This document shows positions 7,408 through 13,159 of a stretch of DNA of 13,159 nt, one piece after another. Each line of letters opens with the position of its first letter. Position 1 is the stretch's first letter. The notes beneath the pieces are model-generated. The model was not told the DNA's origin, did not search any database, and was given only the letters and a program-made list of their open reading frames with translations. Source of the stretch: Actinomycetota bacterium (GTDB lineage: Bacteria > Actinomycetota > Actinomycetes > Nanopelagicales > Nanopelagicaceae); the NCBI GenBank assembly GCA_013205455.1, contig JABMMO010000066.1, positions 1-13,159 on the forward strand, given 5' to 3'. The translations under genes and the position numbers were made by a program.

Positions 7408-8280
7408 ATGTTTACCGCAATCCAAAGATCTTGGCGGATTCACCCACTTCCAATTTCAATACTTCGCCTTTGGCTTGGAGTCACTTGGATTTATGCGGGT
7501 TGGCATAAAGCCACTGATCCGGGCTTCTTAACTAAAGGCGCGAACGGGTATATCGGATCACAACTTGCACGAATTCCAAAATCATCGCCACTTAATTTCG
7601 CACTTAATAAATTAGTTGAAAATGCAGATCTAATGGGATTAGTTGCAATGATTTCTGAGTTTGCAATTGGATTAGCAACACTTTCTGGTTTCATGTTGGT
7701 TTATGCCGCACTTGGTGGATTAATTATGTCGTTAACACTTTGGTTAACACTTTCATGGACGGTATCTCCATATTTTCTAGGTAGCAATAGCGCATATGTA
7801 ATTATGTGGGCAGTTTTGCTTGGCTCTATTTTCAGGAAATCTGGCAGGTTACGTTTACCTAATTTTTCTGATCGCCGGGAAGTTTTAACTCTTGCACTTT
7901 TAGGCGGGCTTTCGATAATTGGAGTTATTGCTGGAAAGAATTTCAAACGTGGACCTAAAAAATTATTGAGCGCTGGTTCTTCAAATGCAATCGCTAAAGT
8001 TAGTGATATTGCAATCGGAACCTCAATAAACATTGTCGATACCTTTGGCGCACCGGCCATTATTTTTCGCACAAAATCTGGGGTTTATGCTTATTCTGCC
8101 GTTTGTACCCACCAAGGTTGCACTGTTGAGTTTGATAAAAATAGTAAACATTTAATTTGCCCTTGCCATGGCGCAGAATATGATCCGGCAAACAGCGCAA
8201 AAGTTCTTGCTGGCCCAACAACCACACCATTGCCAAAAGTTGAGATTTTGGTAAAAGGTGATGAGATATTTCTAGTTTAA
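7408..8280 (+). CDS. DoxX-like membrane protein fused to a Rieske [2Fe-2S] domain
   Basis: A 290-residue fusion. The N-terminal half is a DoxX/DoxD-like four-helix membrane domain, with helices at about 18-34, 77-95, 98-118 and 128-142 and the family-style LGVTWIYAGWHKATDP (about 23-38). A fifth hydrophobic segment (160-175) is preceded by SDRREVL, a twin-arginine motif (R156, R157). The C-terminal domain (about 195-290) is a high-potential Rieske domain: CTHQGC (C233, H235, C238) and CPCHG (C251, C253, H254). This gives two Cys and two His cluster ligands plus the usual disulphide pair. Four helices would leave the RR loop inside and the Rieske domain outside, as in actinobacterial QcrA. The start is ATG at 7408 because the frame upstream runs into the tRNA gene. 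GGAG lies only 2 bases before it. It is probably a membrane electron-transfer protein; the partner is unknown. Confidence 0.85.
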   Translation: MFTAIQRSWRIHPLPISILRLWLGVTWIYAGWHKATDPGFLTKGANGYIGSQLARIPKSSPLNFALNKLVENADLMGLVAMISEFAIGLATLSGFMLVYAALGGLIMSLTLWLTLSWTVSPYFLGSNSAYVIMWAVLLGSIFRKSGRLRLPNFSDRREVLTLALLGGLSIIGVIAGKNFKRGPKKLLSAGSSNAIAKVSDIAIGTSINIVDTFGAPAIIFRTKSGVYAYSAVCTHQGCTVEFDKNSKHLICPCHGAEYDPANSAKVLAGPTTTPLPKVEILVKGDEIFLV

Positions 8281-8292
8281 GTAAATATCCTT

Positions 8293-8298
8293 TACACT
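8293..8298 (+). promoter_or_regulatory. Candidate -10 element of the ACT-domain gene (leaderless start)
   Basis: The bases read TTACACT within 8292-8298, so TACACT-like TANNNT ends six bases (TCTGAC region) before the ATG at 8305, allowing one base of uncertainty in the hexamer edge. There is no Shine-Dalgarno sequence. This matches the arrangement at the ZIP and alpha-galactosidase starts. Confidence 0.48.
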
Positions 8299-8304
8299 TC
8301 TGAC

Positions 8305-8544
8305 ATGGCAATCTTCCGAGTTCAAATTGCGTTACCAGATCGTCCTGGCTCACTAGGAGCAGTTGCTTCTGCAATTGGATTCGCGGGCGGGGATATTCGA
8401 GGTTTAGTAGTTCTTCGAAGCGAAGATGGTCGTGGCATAGATGACATCACAATTGCGATCCCTGGCAGTGATTCAACTGATTTATTGAACGTTCTCAATG
8501 CTATTGGTGGGGTAGAAGTTCTCTCAATCAATCCAGTTAGTTAA
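8305..8544 (+). CDS. Stand-alone ACT-domain protein
   Basis: A 79-residue protein that is a single ACT domain and nothing else. MAIFRVQIALPDRPGSLGAV is the typical first strand with the D-RPG-L turn that begins the ligand-binding helix. The rest keeps the beta-alpha-beta-beta-alpha-beta pattern and ends at the final strand (VEVLSINPV). ACT domains usually dimerise and bind amino acids to control enzymes or transport. No catalytic or DNA-binding part is present, so this is likely a small sensor or a regulatory subunit working in trans. The ligand is unknown. A TANNNT element just upstream suggests it has its own leaderless promoter despite lying 24 bp after the Rieske gene. Its 3' end overlaps the convergent galK by 8 bp. 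Confidence 0.85.
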   Translation: MAIFRVQIALPDRPGSLGAVASAIGFAGGDIRGLVVLRSEDGRGIDDITIAIPGSDSTDLLNVLNAIGGVEVLSINPVS

Positions 8545-9670
8545 TTAAGCTAGCACCATCGCTTGGTAGTGAAGTAAAAAATCGAGGCGGTTTATAGCCT
8601 GCATTTGCAAAAGCTTGTTCGATCGCAATTGAAATTTTTCCAGTTTCTGCTCGATCAATCAACGCGATCACGCTGCCACCAAAACCACCACCAACCATCC
8701 GTGCACCGAGCGCACCGTTTGCATTTGCGGTGTTCACAACTAAATCCGATTCTGGACAGGAAACCGTGTAATCATCTCGGAGCGAACGGTGAGATTCATT
8801 TAAAATCTTACCGACTGCCAGGTAATCCGATTCTCGCAATTTTGTTACCGTTTCTAAAACTCTTGCAATTTCAGTAACTGCATGTCGCGCCCGCATAAAT
8901 TCTGAATTAGTTAAATTCTTTTGGTTATTTTCAAGAAGTGCAGCAGAGAGTTGTCGCATTGATGCAACCCCAATCTTGGCTGCTGCGCTCTCACATGAGG
9001 CTCGTCGTTCTGCATATCCACCATCGACAAGTGCGTGATGGACTCCGGTATCAATAATTAGAAGTTGCAGATCTGCTCTAGTTAAATCTAGTGGAACTAG
9101 CGTGGTGCTTAAGTCACTACAGTCAATCAATAGCGCAAAACCAGACTTTCCCATCAATGAAATAGATTGATCCATAATCCCGCAGGGGACGCCTACATAA
9201 TCATTCTCAGCTTTTTGTGAAAGCAAGGCTAAATCTTTTAGTGACCTACCAAGGTGAAAAAGTTCATTAATCGCAAATGCAAGACTGCACTCAAGCGCTG
9301 CTGAAGATGAGAGACCAGCACCAGATGGAACTTTTCCATCGATAAAAATATCCACTCCGCTAGATATTTCTAACGCCCAGAGCACTCCAAGTGGATACTT
9401 CACCCAACCAACTCCATAACCAGGTTTAATATCGGTAATTTCGAATGTTTCAAATTGCTGTTTCCGTTGCGAAGATGCAATTCTTACGATGCCATCATTT
9501 CGTTTCCGAATAGCGACCGATGTATACAAATCAATAGCGAATGGCAATACAAATCCTTGGCTGTAATCAATGTGCTCGCCAATCAGATTTACTCGCCCAG
9601 GTGCCTGTGCCATCAAATCTGGTTGCGCACCGAATGTTGTTGAAAATTTTTCGGCAAGCGGGTGCGTCAC
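8537..9670 (-). CDS. galK: Galactokinase
   Basis: A 377-residue GHMP-family kinase that phosphorylates galactose to galactose-1-phosphate with ATP in the cytosol, the first Leloir step. The galactokinase signature GRVNLIGEHIDYSQGFVLP is at 25-43. The ATP-binding PSGAGLSSSAALE is at 115-127, the catalytic Asp lies in CGIMDQSIS (about D167), and the third GHMP motif GARMVGGGFGGS is at 322-333. Length and motif order are normal. It starts with GTG at 9670-9668; the G is shared with the TAG stop of galT (TAGTG), so translation is coupled and galK is the second gene of a galT-galK operon. The last 8 bp overlap the ACT gene on the other strand. No terminator hairpin was found at this convergent junction. 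Confidence 0.95.
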   Translation of the reverse strand: MTHPLAEKFSTTFGAQPDLMAQAPGRVNLIGEHIDYSQGFVLPFAIDLYTSVAIRKRNDGIVRIASSQRKQQFETFEITDIKPGYGVGWVKYPLGVLWALEISSGVDIFIDGKVPSGAGLSSSAALECSLAFAINELFHLGRSLKDLALLSQKAENDYVGVPCGIMDQSISLMGKSGFALLIDCSDLSTTLVPLDLTRADLQLLIIDTGVHHALVDGGYAERRASCESAAAKIGVASMRQLSAALLENNQKNLTNSEFMRARHAVTEIARVLETVTKLRESDYLAVGKILNESHRSLRDDYTVSCPESDLVVNTANANGALGARMVGGGFGGSVIALIDRAETGKISIAIEQAFANAGYKPPRFFTSLPSDGASLIN

Positions 9671-10785
9671 TACAGTTTAACCTCGCGAAGTTGTTGTGCG
9701 GATTGTTCTGGCTTCATATCCATAATAAATGCGCCCATAGCGGATTCGGATCCAGCAAGATATTTAAGTTTATTTGGTTGTCTTCGCACGCTACAAATCT
9801 GCAGATGTAATTTAAGTGCATCTCTACCAACACGAACTGGAGCTTGGTGCCAAGCAGCGATGTAAGCCATCTCAATTCCAAAGACACCATCTAATCGGCG
9901 GAAAACTTCTTGCGAAATTATTGAAAAGGAATCTGCTTGGGCATCACTCAATTCGGCCATATCAGCAACTGACTTTAGGGGAGCTAAATGGATCTCAAAT
10001 GGGTAGCGCGAAGCGTAAGGAACGTATGCAATCCAATCTGCATTTTGCGCCACAATTCGCACTTTGTCTTTAATTTCGCGCGCGATTACATCATCGAGCA
10101 GAACGCGACCAGTTCTTGTTTTATGCGCTTGCGCTACCGCTAACATCTTTTCAACGCGAGGTGTTAAGTAGGAATATGCGTAAATCTGGCCGTGTGGATG
10201 GGAAAGTGTTACCCCAACTTCTTCACCGCGGTTCTCAAACGGAAATATATGCGCGATGAAATCTTCCGAAGATAATTCTTTTACTCGATTTCGCCAAGCT
10301 TCCATAACAGTTCTGATTTGCTTAGCGGATAGATCTTTAAAGGATTTACCATGATCTGCGGCGTAACAAACTACTTCACATTTTCCTGCGGCTGGCACAA
10401 TTGGAGTATCAAAATTTAATTCGTTAGGAATCTGAAAATTACTATCCGGTGGGCGTAAAGATGGGGAACGATTGTCGAAGACCACAACTTCATAATTACT
10501 ATCTGGAATTTCTGTAAGCAAGTCAACACTTGATGGGCAAAGTGGACATAGTTCTTTCGGCGGTAGAAAAATTCGACCTTGACGATGCGCAGCCATCGCA
10601 ACCCATTCATTAACCAATGGGTCTAACCGCAACTCACCAATCCCAGGTTGTACTTCTACTGGGCGGAGATCTTTAGCGCTTCGGGATTGTTTTTCGCTGT
10701 CGTAATATCGGATGGTTCGGCCATCTGACATTGGTAAATCAGTACGAATAACGCCGGCGCTAAGTGAAATCTGCGAAGAGGTCAT
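9670..10785 (-). CDS. galT: Galactose-1-phosphate uridylyltransferase
   Basis: A 371-residue enzyme that exchanges UMP between UDP-glucose and galactose-1-phosphate, the second Leloir step. It shows ELRLDPLVNEWVAMAAHRQGR (about 51-71), the metal-binding CPLC (80-83), FENRGEEVG (183-191) and SHPHGQIYAY (195-204), where the second His of HPH is the uridylylated nucleophile. The start is ATG at 10785. An in-frame ATG at 10824 would overlap the alpha-galactosidase and add unconserved residues; a later ATG at 10731 would cut the N-terminal VIRTDL stretch that fits actinobacterial relatives. It is first in the galT-galK operon and overlaps galK by one base. Its ATG is only 21 bp from the divergent alpha-galactosidase ATG, so both genes share one promoter region. 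galE is absent from the window. Confidence 0.94.
   Translation of the reverse strand: MTSSQISLSAGVIRTDLPMSDGRTIRYYDSEKQSRSAKDLRPVEVQPGIGELRLDPLVNEWVAMAAHRQGRIFLPPKELCPLCPSSVDLLTEIPDSNYEVVVFDNRSPSLRPPDSNFQIPNELNFDTPIVPAAGKCEVVCYAADHGKSFKDLSAKQIRTVMEAWRNRVKELSSEDFIAHIFPFENRGEEVGVTLSHPHGQIYAYSYLTPRVEKMLAVAQAHKTRTGRVLLDDVIAREIKDKVRIVAQNADWIAYVPYASRYPFEIHLAPLKSVADMAELSDAQADSFSIISQEVFRRLDGVFGIEMAYIAAWHQAPVRVGRDALKLHLQICSVRRQPNKLKYLAGSESAMGAFIMDMKPEQSAQQLREVKL
10761..10774 (+). promoter_or_regulatory. Left half of a candidate operator pair (TAAGTGAAATCTGC)
   Basis: The site lies within the first ten codons of galT and about 33-46 bp upstream of the predicted alpha-galactosidase transcript start. 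An inverted copy with one base fewer in the spacer (TAAGTG-CG-TCTGC on the minus strand) sits at 10815-10827. The pair is centred at about 10794, on the shared promoter. Both copies are in coding DNA, so chance resemblance is possible. Confidence 0.3.
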
Positions 10786-10794
10786 AATGAGCGT

Positions 10795-10801
10795 TACTCT
10801 A
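10795..10801. promoter_or_regulatory. Overlapping divergent -10 elements for galT and the alpha-galactosidase
   Basis: TACTCTA contains TACTCT on the plus strand (10795-10800) and TAGAGT on the minus strand (10801-10796), offset by one base. TACTCT ends six bases before the alpha-galactosidase ATG (10807), implying a leaderless mRNA. TAGAGT ends ten bases before the galT ATG (10785), implying a leader of only a few bases. The whole gap between the two ATGs is 21 bp and neither gene has a Shine-Dalgarno site in it. Confidence 0.55.
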
Positions 10802-10806
10802 CCCGC

Positions 10807-12909
10807 ATGAAAGAGCAGACGCACTTATCTCGCGGTGGCGTTGACCTCGTTCTCGCTCTCGTAGATGGCGCTTTGGTGATTGAACACTGGGGAGCGGCTA
10901 TTGGAAAATTAACTACTTCGATTTCAGCTACCCGAGAACGTTCTATTTCAAATAGCGCGTTCGATAATCGACAATTTTCTGGCGTAATGCGCGAACAATC
11001 GCGGGGTTGGTTGGGGAATCCAACTATTAGCGGACATAGAAATGGAAAATTTTGGTCTACTAAATTTGAAGTTTCTAACATCGCTACCTCCGGTGACCAT
11101 GTAGAAGTTGTTCTACTAGATTCGCAAGTGCAATTAGAGATTAATCTGCGTTTTAATTTAGACGAATATGGCGTACTCACTCAAGTAAATTCAGTGAAAA
11201 ACATAGGTAGCGATTCATACACATTAAACAATTTTGCATATTGGCTACCGTTGCCTGATCGCGCCTCTCAAACTCTAGATTTTGCGGGACGTTGGTCAAA
11301 TGAACGGAACCCACAGCGGCGCGATATAGCAACTGGGCTCTGGGTACGTGATTCGCATGAAGGGCGAAGTGGTCATAATTTTACTATCGCGGAGATCGCG
11401 TTAACTGAAAATACGAGTTTTGCATCTGGCGAAGCTTGGGCGATTTCATTAGCTTGGAGTGGTAATTCACAATTTATGGTAGAACGGATATGGGATCGCA
11501 CCCAATCAATCGGTGCATCTGAAATTTTGCTCCCTGGTGAAGTTATTTTGCAACCAAATGAAAAATACGAAGCACCAGCGCTGAAAGCAGTTTATTCAAA
11601 ATCTGGGCTAGATGGAATTTCCGAGAAGTTCCATTCGCATATTCGTGCTCGAAGCGTTCATCCAAAGAAAGCTCGTCCGTTAACTTTAAATATGTGGGAA
11701 GCAATCTATTTTGATCATGATGCAAGAAAAATAAATGCGATCGCAGAAGTTGCTGCTGAAATTGGTGTGGAGCGATTAGTACTTGATGATGGCTGGTTTG
11801 GTGCTCGACGGAGTGATCGAGCTGGGCTAGGGGATTGGATTGTTAATAAGGAAGTCTGGCCCAACGGGCTCACTTCGATAATTTCCGATATCCACGACAA
11901 AGGAATGGAATTTGGCCTCTGGTTTGAAGGCGAAATGGTCAATCAAGATTCAGATCTTTATCGTGCCCACCCAGATTGGGTTTTAAATACCGGAGGGCAT
12001 AGCGAAAACAACTGGCGCCATGAGTTAGTTTTAGACTTAACAAATGCCGCGGCTTTTAGCCATGTACTCGAGCAAGTAAGCGCAGTATTAACTGAATTTC
12101 CGATTGATTATATTAAGTGGGATCACAACCGCGTCGTAGTTGATGCTTCTCATAATTTACAAGCTGCGGTAAGAAATCAAACTCTTGCTATTTACCGATT
12201 ATTTTCAGAGTTAAAAAAGCGCCACCCAAAGTTAGAGATTGAATCTTGCGCTTCTGGTGGCGGCCGCGTTGACTTAGGAGTTATTGATTACGTAGATCGT
12301 TTTTGGGTTAGCGACAACAACGACGCATTGGAACGACAACGAAATCAACGCTGGACTGGCCAAATAATTCCGCCAGAGCTTTTAGGAACCCATATTGGAC
12401 CAACACCAGGTCACCAAACCGGACGTTCGCTCTCATTATCTTTTAGAGCGACAACTGCGCTCTTTGGCCATGCTGGAATTGAATGGGATGTATCAAAAAT
12501 TAGTAGCGATGATAAAACAGCCCTTAAGACTTGGGCCGCTTATTACAAAGCTAACCGCGACCTATTGCATACCGGTAAATCAATTCGCATTGATTATGCT
12601 GACGAGAACGCTTATCTTTACGGAGTTATTGACAGGAAAAGAGAACGCGCGATATTTTCATTTGCACAATTAACGCCAACAACTGCAGTACATCCCGCTC
12701 AATTAACTTTTAGAGATTTGAATCCGGAAAAAAATTACCAAGTTAAAGCCGTTTATCCAGCCGGTGCGCCGCTCTTTATGTTGATCGAACCACCAACATG
12801 GCTAACCGGAGTAACTTTAAGTGGCGCGGTACTTATGGAAATTGGATTGCCCGCTCCAATATTGGCGCCAGAAAATGCCCTGCTAATCGAAATTAATCAA
12901 TCCAATTAA
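10807..12909 (+). CDS. Alpha-galactosidase, GH36 family
   Basis: A 700-residue retaining glycosidase that releases terminal alpha-linked galactose from melibiose, raffinose-type sugars or other alpha-galactosides. The N-terminal beta-sandwich spans roughly the first 300 residues. The catalytic barrel starts near NMWEAIYFDHD and carries LVLDDGW (D327, D328, W330), IKWDHNR with the nucleophile D439, ESCASGGGR (479-487) and FWVSDNNDALER with the acid/base D503. The length is typical for GH36. No signal peptide or membrane segment is visible, so it acts in the cytosol on an imported substrate; no transporter is in the window. It is divergent from galT-galK across 21 bp, has a TANNNT element six bases before its ATG and probably lacks a leader. 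Its last 17 bp overlap the convergent glycerol kinase gene. The family is clear; the natural substrate is not. Confidence 0.94.
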   Translation: MKEQTHLSRGGVDLVLALVDGALVIEHWGAAIGKLTTSISATRERSISNSAFDNRQFSGVMREQSRGWLGNPTISGHRNGKFWSTKFEVSNIATSGDHVEVVLLDSQVQLEINLRFNLDEYGVLTQVNSVKNIGSDSYTLNNFAYWLPLPDRASQTLDFAGRWSNERNPQRRDIATGLWVRDSHEGRSGHNFTIAEIALTENTSFASGEAWAISLAWSGNSQFMVERIWDRTQSIGASEILLPGEVILQPNEKYEAPALKAVYSKSGLDGISEKFHSHIRARSVHPKKARPLTLNMWEAIYFDHDARKINAIAEVAAEIGVERLVLDDGWFGARRSDRAGLGDWIVNKEVWPNGLTSIISDIHDKGMEFGLWFEGEMVNQDSDLYRAHPDWVLNTGGHSENNWRHELVLDLTNAAAFSHVLEQVSAVLTEFPIDYIKWDHNRVVVDASHNLQAAVRNQTLAIYRLFSELKKRHPKLEIESCASGGGRVDLGVIDYVDRFWVSDNNDALERQRNQRWTGQIIPPELLGTHIGPTPGHQTGRSLSLSFRATTALFGHAGIEWDVSKISSDDKTALKTWAAYYKANRDLLHTGKSIRIDYADENAYLYGVIDRKRERAIFSFAQLTPTTAVHPAQLTFRDLNPEKNYQVKAVYPAGAPLFMLIEPPTWLTGVTLSGAVLMEIGLPAPILAPENALLIEINQSN
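10815..10827 (-). promoter_or_regulatory. Right half of a candidate operator pair (TAAGTGCGTCTGC)
   Basis: This is the inverted partner of 10761-10774, inside codons 3-7 of the alpha-galactosidase and roughly 30-43 bp upstream of the predicted galT transcript start. The two half-site centres are about 53-54 bp apart, close to five helical turns, which would put them on the same DNA face. A poorer match (TAAGTG-CA-TCTCT) inside galT at 9813-9825 warns that chance copies occur. Confidence 0.3.
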
Positions 12910-13159
12910 GGGTTCGCGCAATTGCTTTCTGCCAAGTTGCAAATCCAGTGGTTGCTAGCTCGCTAGTTGAGGTTGGATGCCACCTGCGCGATTGTTGCCA
13001 TTGATCTTTAAGTTCTTTAGTGTCACTCCAGAATTTCACCGCTAGCCCAGCAGCATAAGCAGCACCAAGCGCCGTGGTTTCAGCAATCATTGGTCGAGTA
13101 ATTTCAATCTGCATAACGTCGGCTTGCATCTGCATGCATAAATTGTTGGCAGTAATTCC
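12893..13159 (-). CDS. glpK: Glycerol kinase, C-terminal fragment
   Basis: The last 88 codons are present; the N-terminal part lies beyond the right edge. The frame is open across the edge and reads GITANNLCMQMQADV, then ITRPMIAETTALGAAYAAGLAVKFW, then a W-x-RRW-P segment and NWID before the stop. This is the conserved C-terminal block of FGGY-family glycerol kinases (TANN-x-L-MQ-ADV, ETTALGAAYAAGLA). Glycerol kinase makes sn-glycerol-3-phosphate from glycerol and ATP in the cytosol. Other FGGY kinases share ALGAA, but the ADV-x-RP-x-ETTALGAAYAAGLAVGFW style is typical of GlpK. It overlaps the end of the alpha-galactosidase by 17 bp, tail to tail. The first methionine visible here is internal, not the true start. 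Confidence 0.88.
   Translation of the reverse strand, partial: GITANNLCMQMQADVMQIEITRPMIAETTALGAAYAAGLAVKFWSDTKELKDQWQQSRRWHPTSTSELATTGFATWQKAIARTLNWID

Noticed and set aside
7372..7409. Direct repeat GGAGCCAT at 7372-7379 and 7402-7409 as an attachment site at the tRNA 3' end
   Set aside because: Only eight bases repeat over 30 bp, no integrase or foreign genes are nearby, and the surrounding genes are ordinary chromosomal ones.
8541..8554. TTAATTAA and GCTAGC palindromes at the ACT/galK junction
   Set aside because: They are short, largely made of the ACT stop codon and the last galK codons, and have no T-run or larger symmetry, so no terminator or binding site is claimed.
10794..11180. 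128-codon open frame antisense to the alpha-galactosidase 5' end
   Set aside because: It is the mirror of a conserved GH36 N-terminus with no family resemblance of its own. Its stop falls in the gal promoter.

Overview
The window looks like a core-genome stretch from a streamlined, AT-leaning actinobacterium. The protein styles are actinobacterial: a class-II homodimeric glycyl-tRNA synthetase, Dgt next to DnaG with tRNA-Asn behind it, and a high-potential Rieske domain preceded by a twin-arginine motif. The base composition is only mid-40s % GC by eye, intergenic gaps are tiny, and several starts look leaderless. This combination points to the freshwater acI lineage (Nanopelagicales, Candidatus Planktophila/Nanopelagicus type). 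That placement is inferred from style and gene order, not from a search.

Layout. 1-136: the 3' end of an isoprenyl (undecaprenyl/decaprenyl) diphosphate synthase. 142-888 (-): a ZIP-family metal transporter, convergent with the synthase and divergent from the next operon. 994-7264 (+): a tight five-gene housekeeping operon, glyS, dus, a YdcF/DUF218 membrane protein, dgt and dnaG, covering tRNA charging, tRNA modification, dNTP control and replication priming. 7303-7378 (+): tRNA-Asn(GUU) with encoded CCA. 7408-8280 (+): a membrane protein that joins a four-helix DoxX-like domain to a C-terminal Rieske [2Fe-2S] domain, with a twin-arginine motif between them. 8305-8544 (+): a stand-alone ACT-domain protein. 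8537-10785 (-): galT-galK, transcribed in that order. 10807-12909 (+): a cytosolic GH36 alpha-galactosidase divergent from galT. 12893-13159 (-): the C-terminal end of glycerol kinase, running off the right edge.

The right-hand third is a small sugar module. Alpha-galactosidase releases galactose from an imported alpha-galactoside, GalK phosphorylates it and GalT moves it onto the UDP-sugar cycle; galE is not in the window. Glycerol kinase lies tail-to-tail with the alpha-galactosidase, which raises the possibility that the substrate is a galactosylglycerol.

The most interesting signals are: (i) the DoxX-Tat-Rieske fusion, predicted to need both Sec/YidC and Tat insertion; (ii) a 21-bp divergent galT/alpha-galactosidase promoter whose two -10 elements overlap on opposite strands, flanked by inverted TAAGTG-n-TCTGC half-sites inside both coding regions; and (iii) a repeated TANNNT-N6-ATG arrangement at three starts that implies leaderless mRNAs. 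No mobile elements, CRISPR arrays, insertion sequences, rRNA or phage genes were seen, and no stretch over 300 bases lacks a gene.
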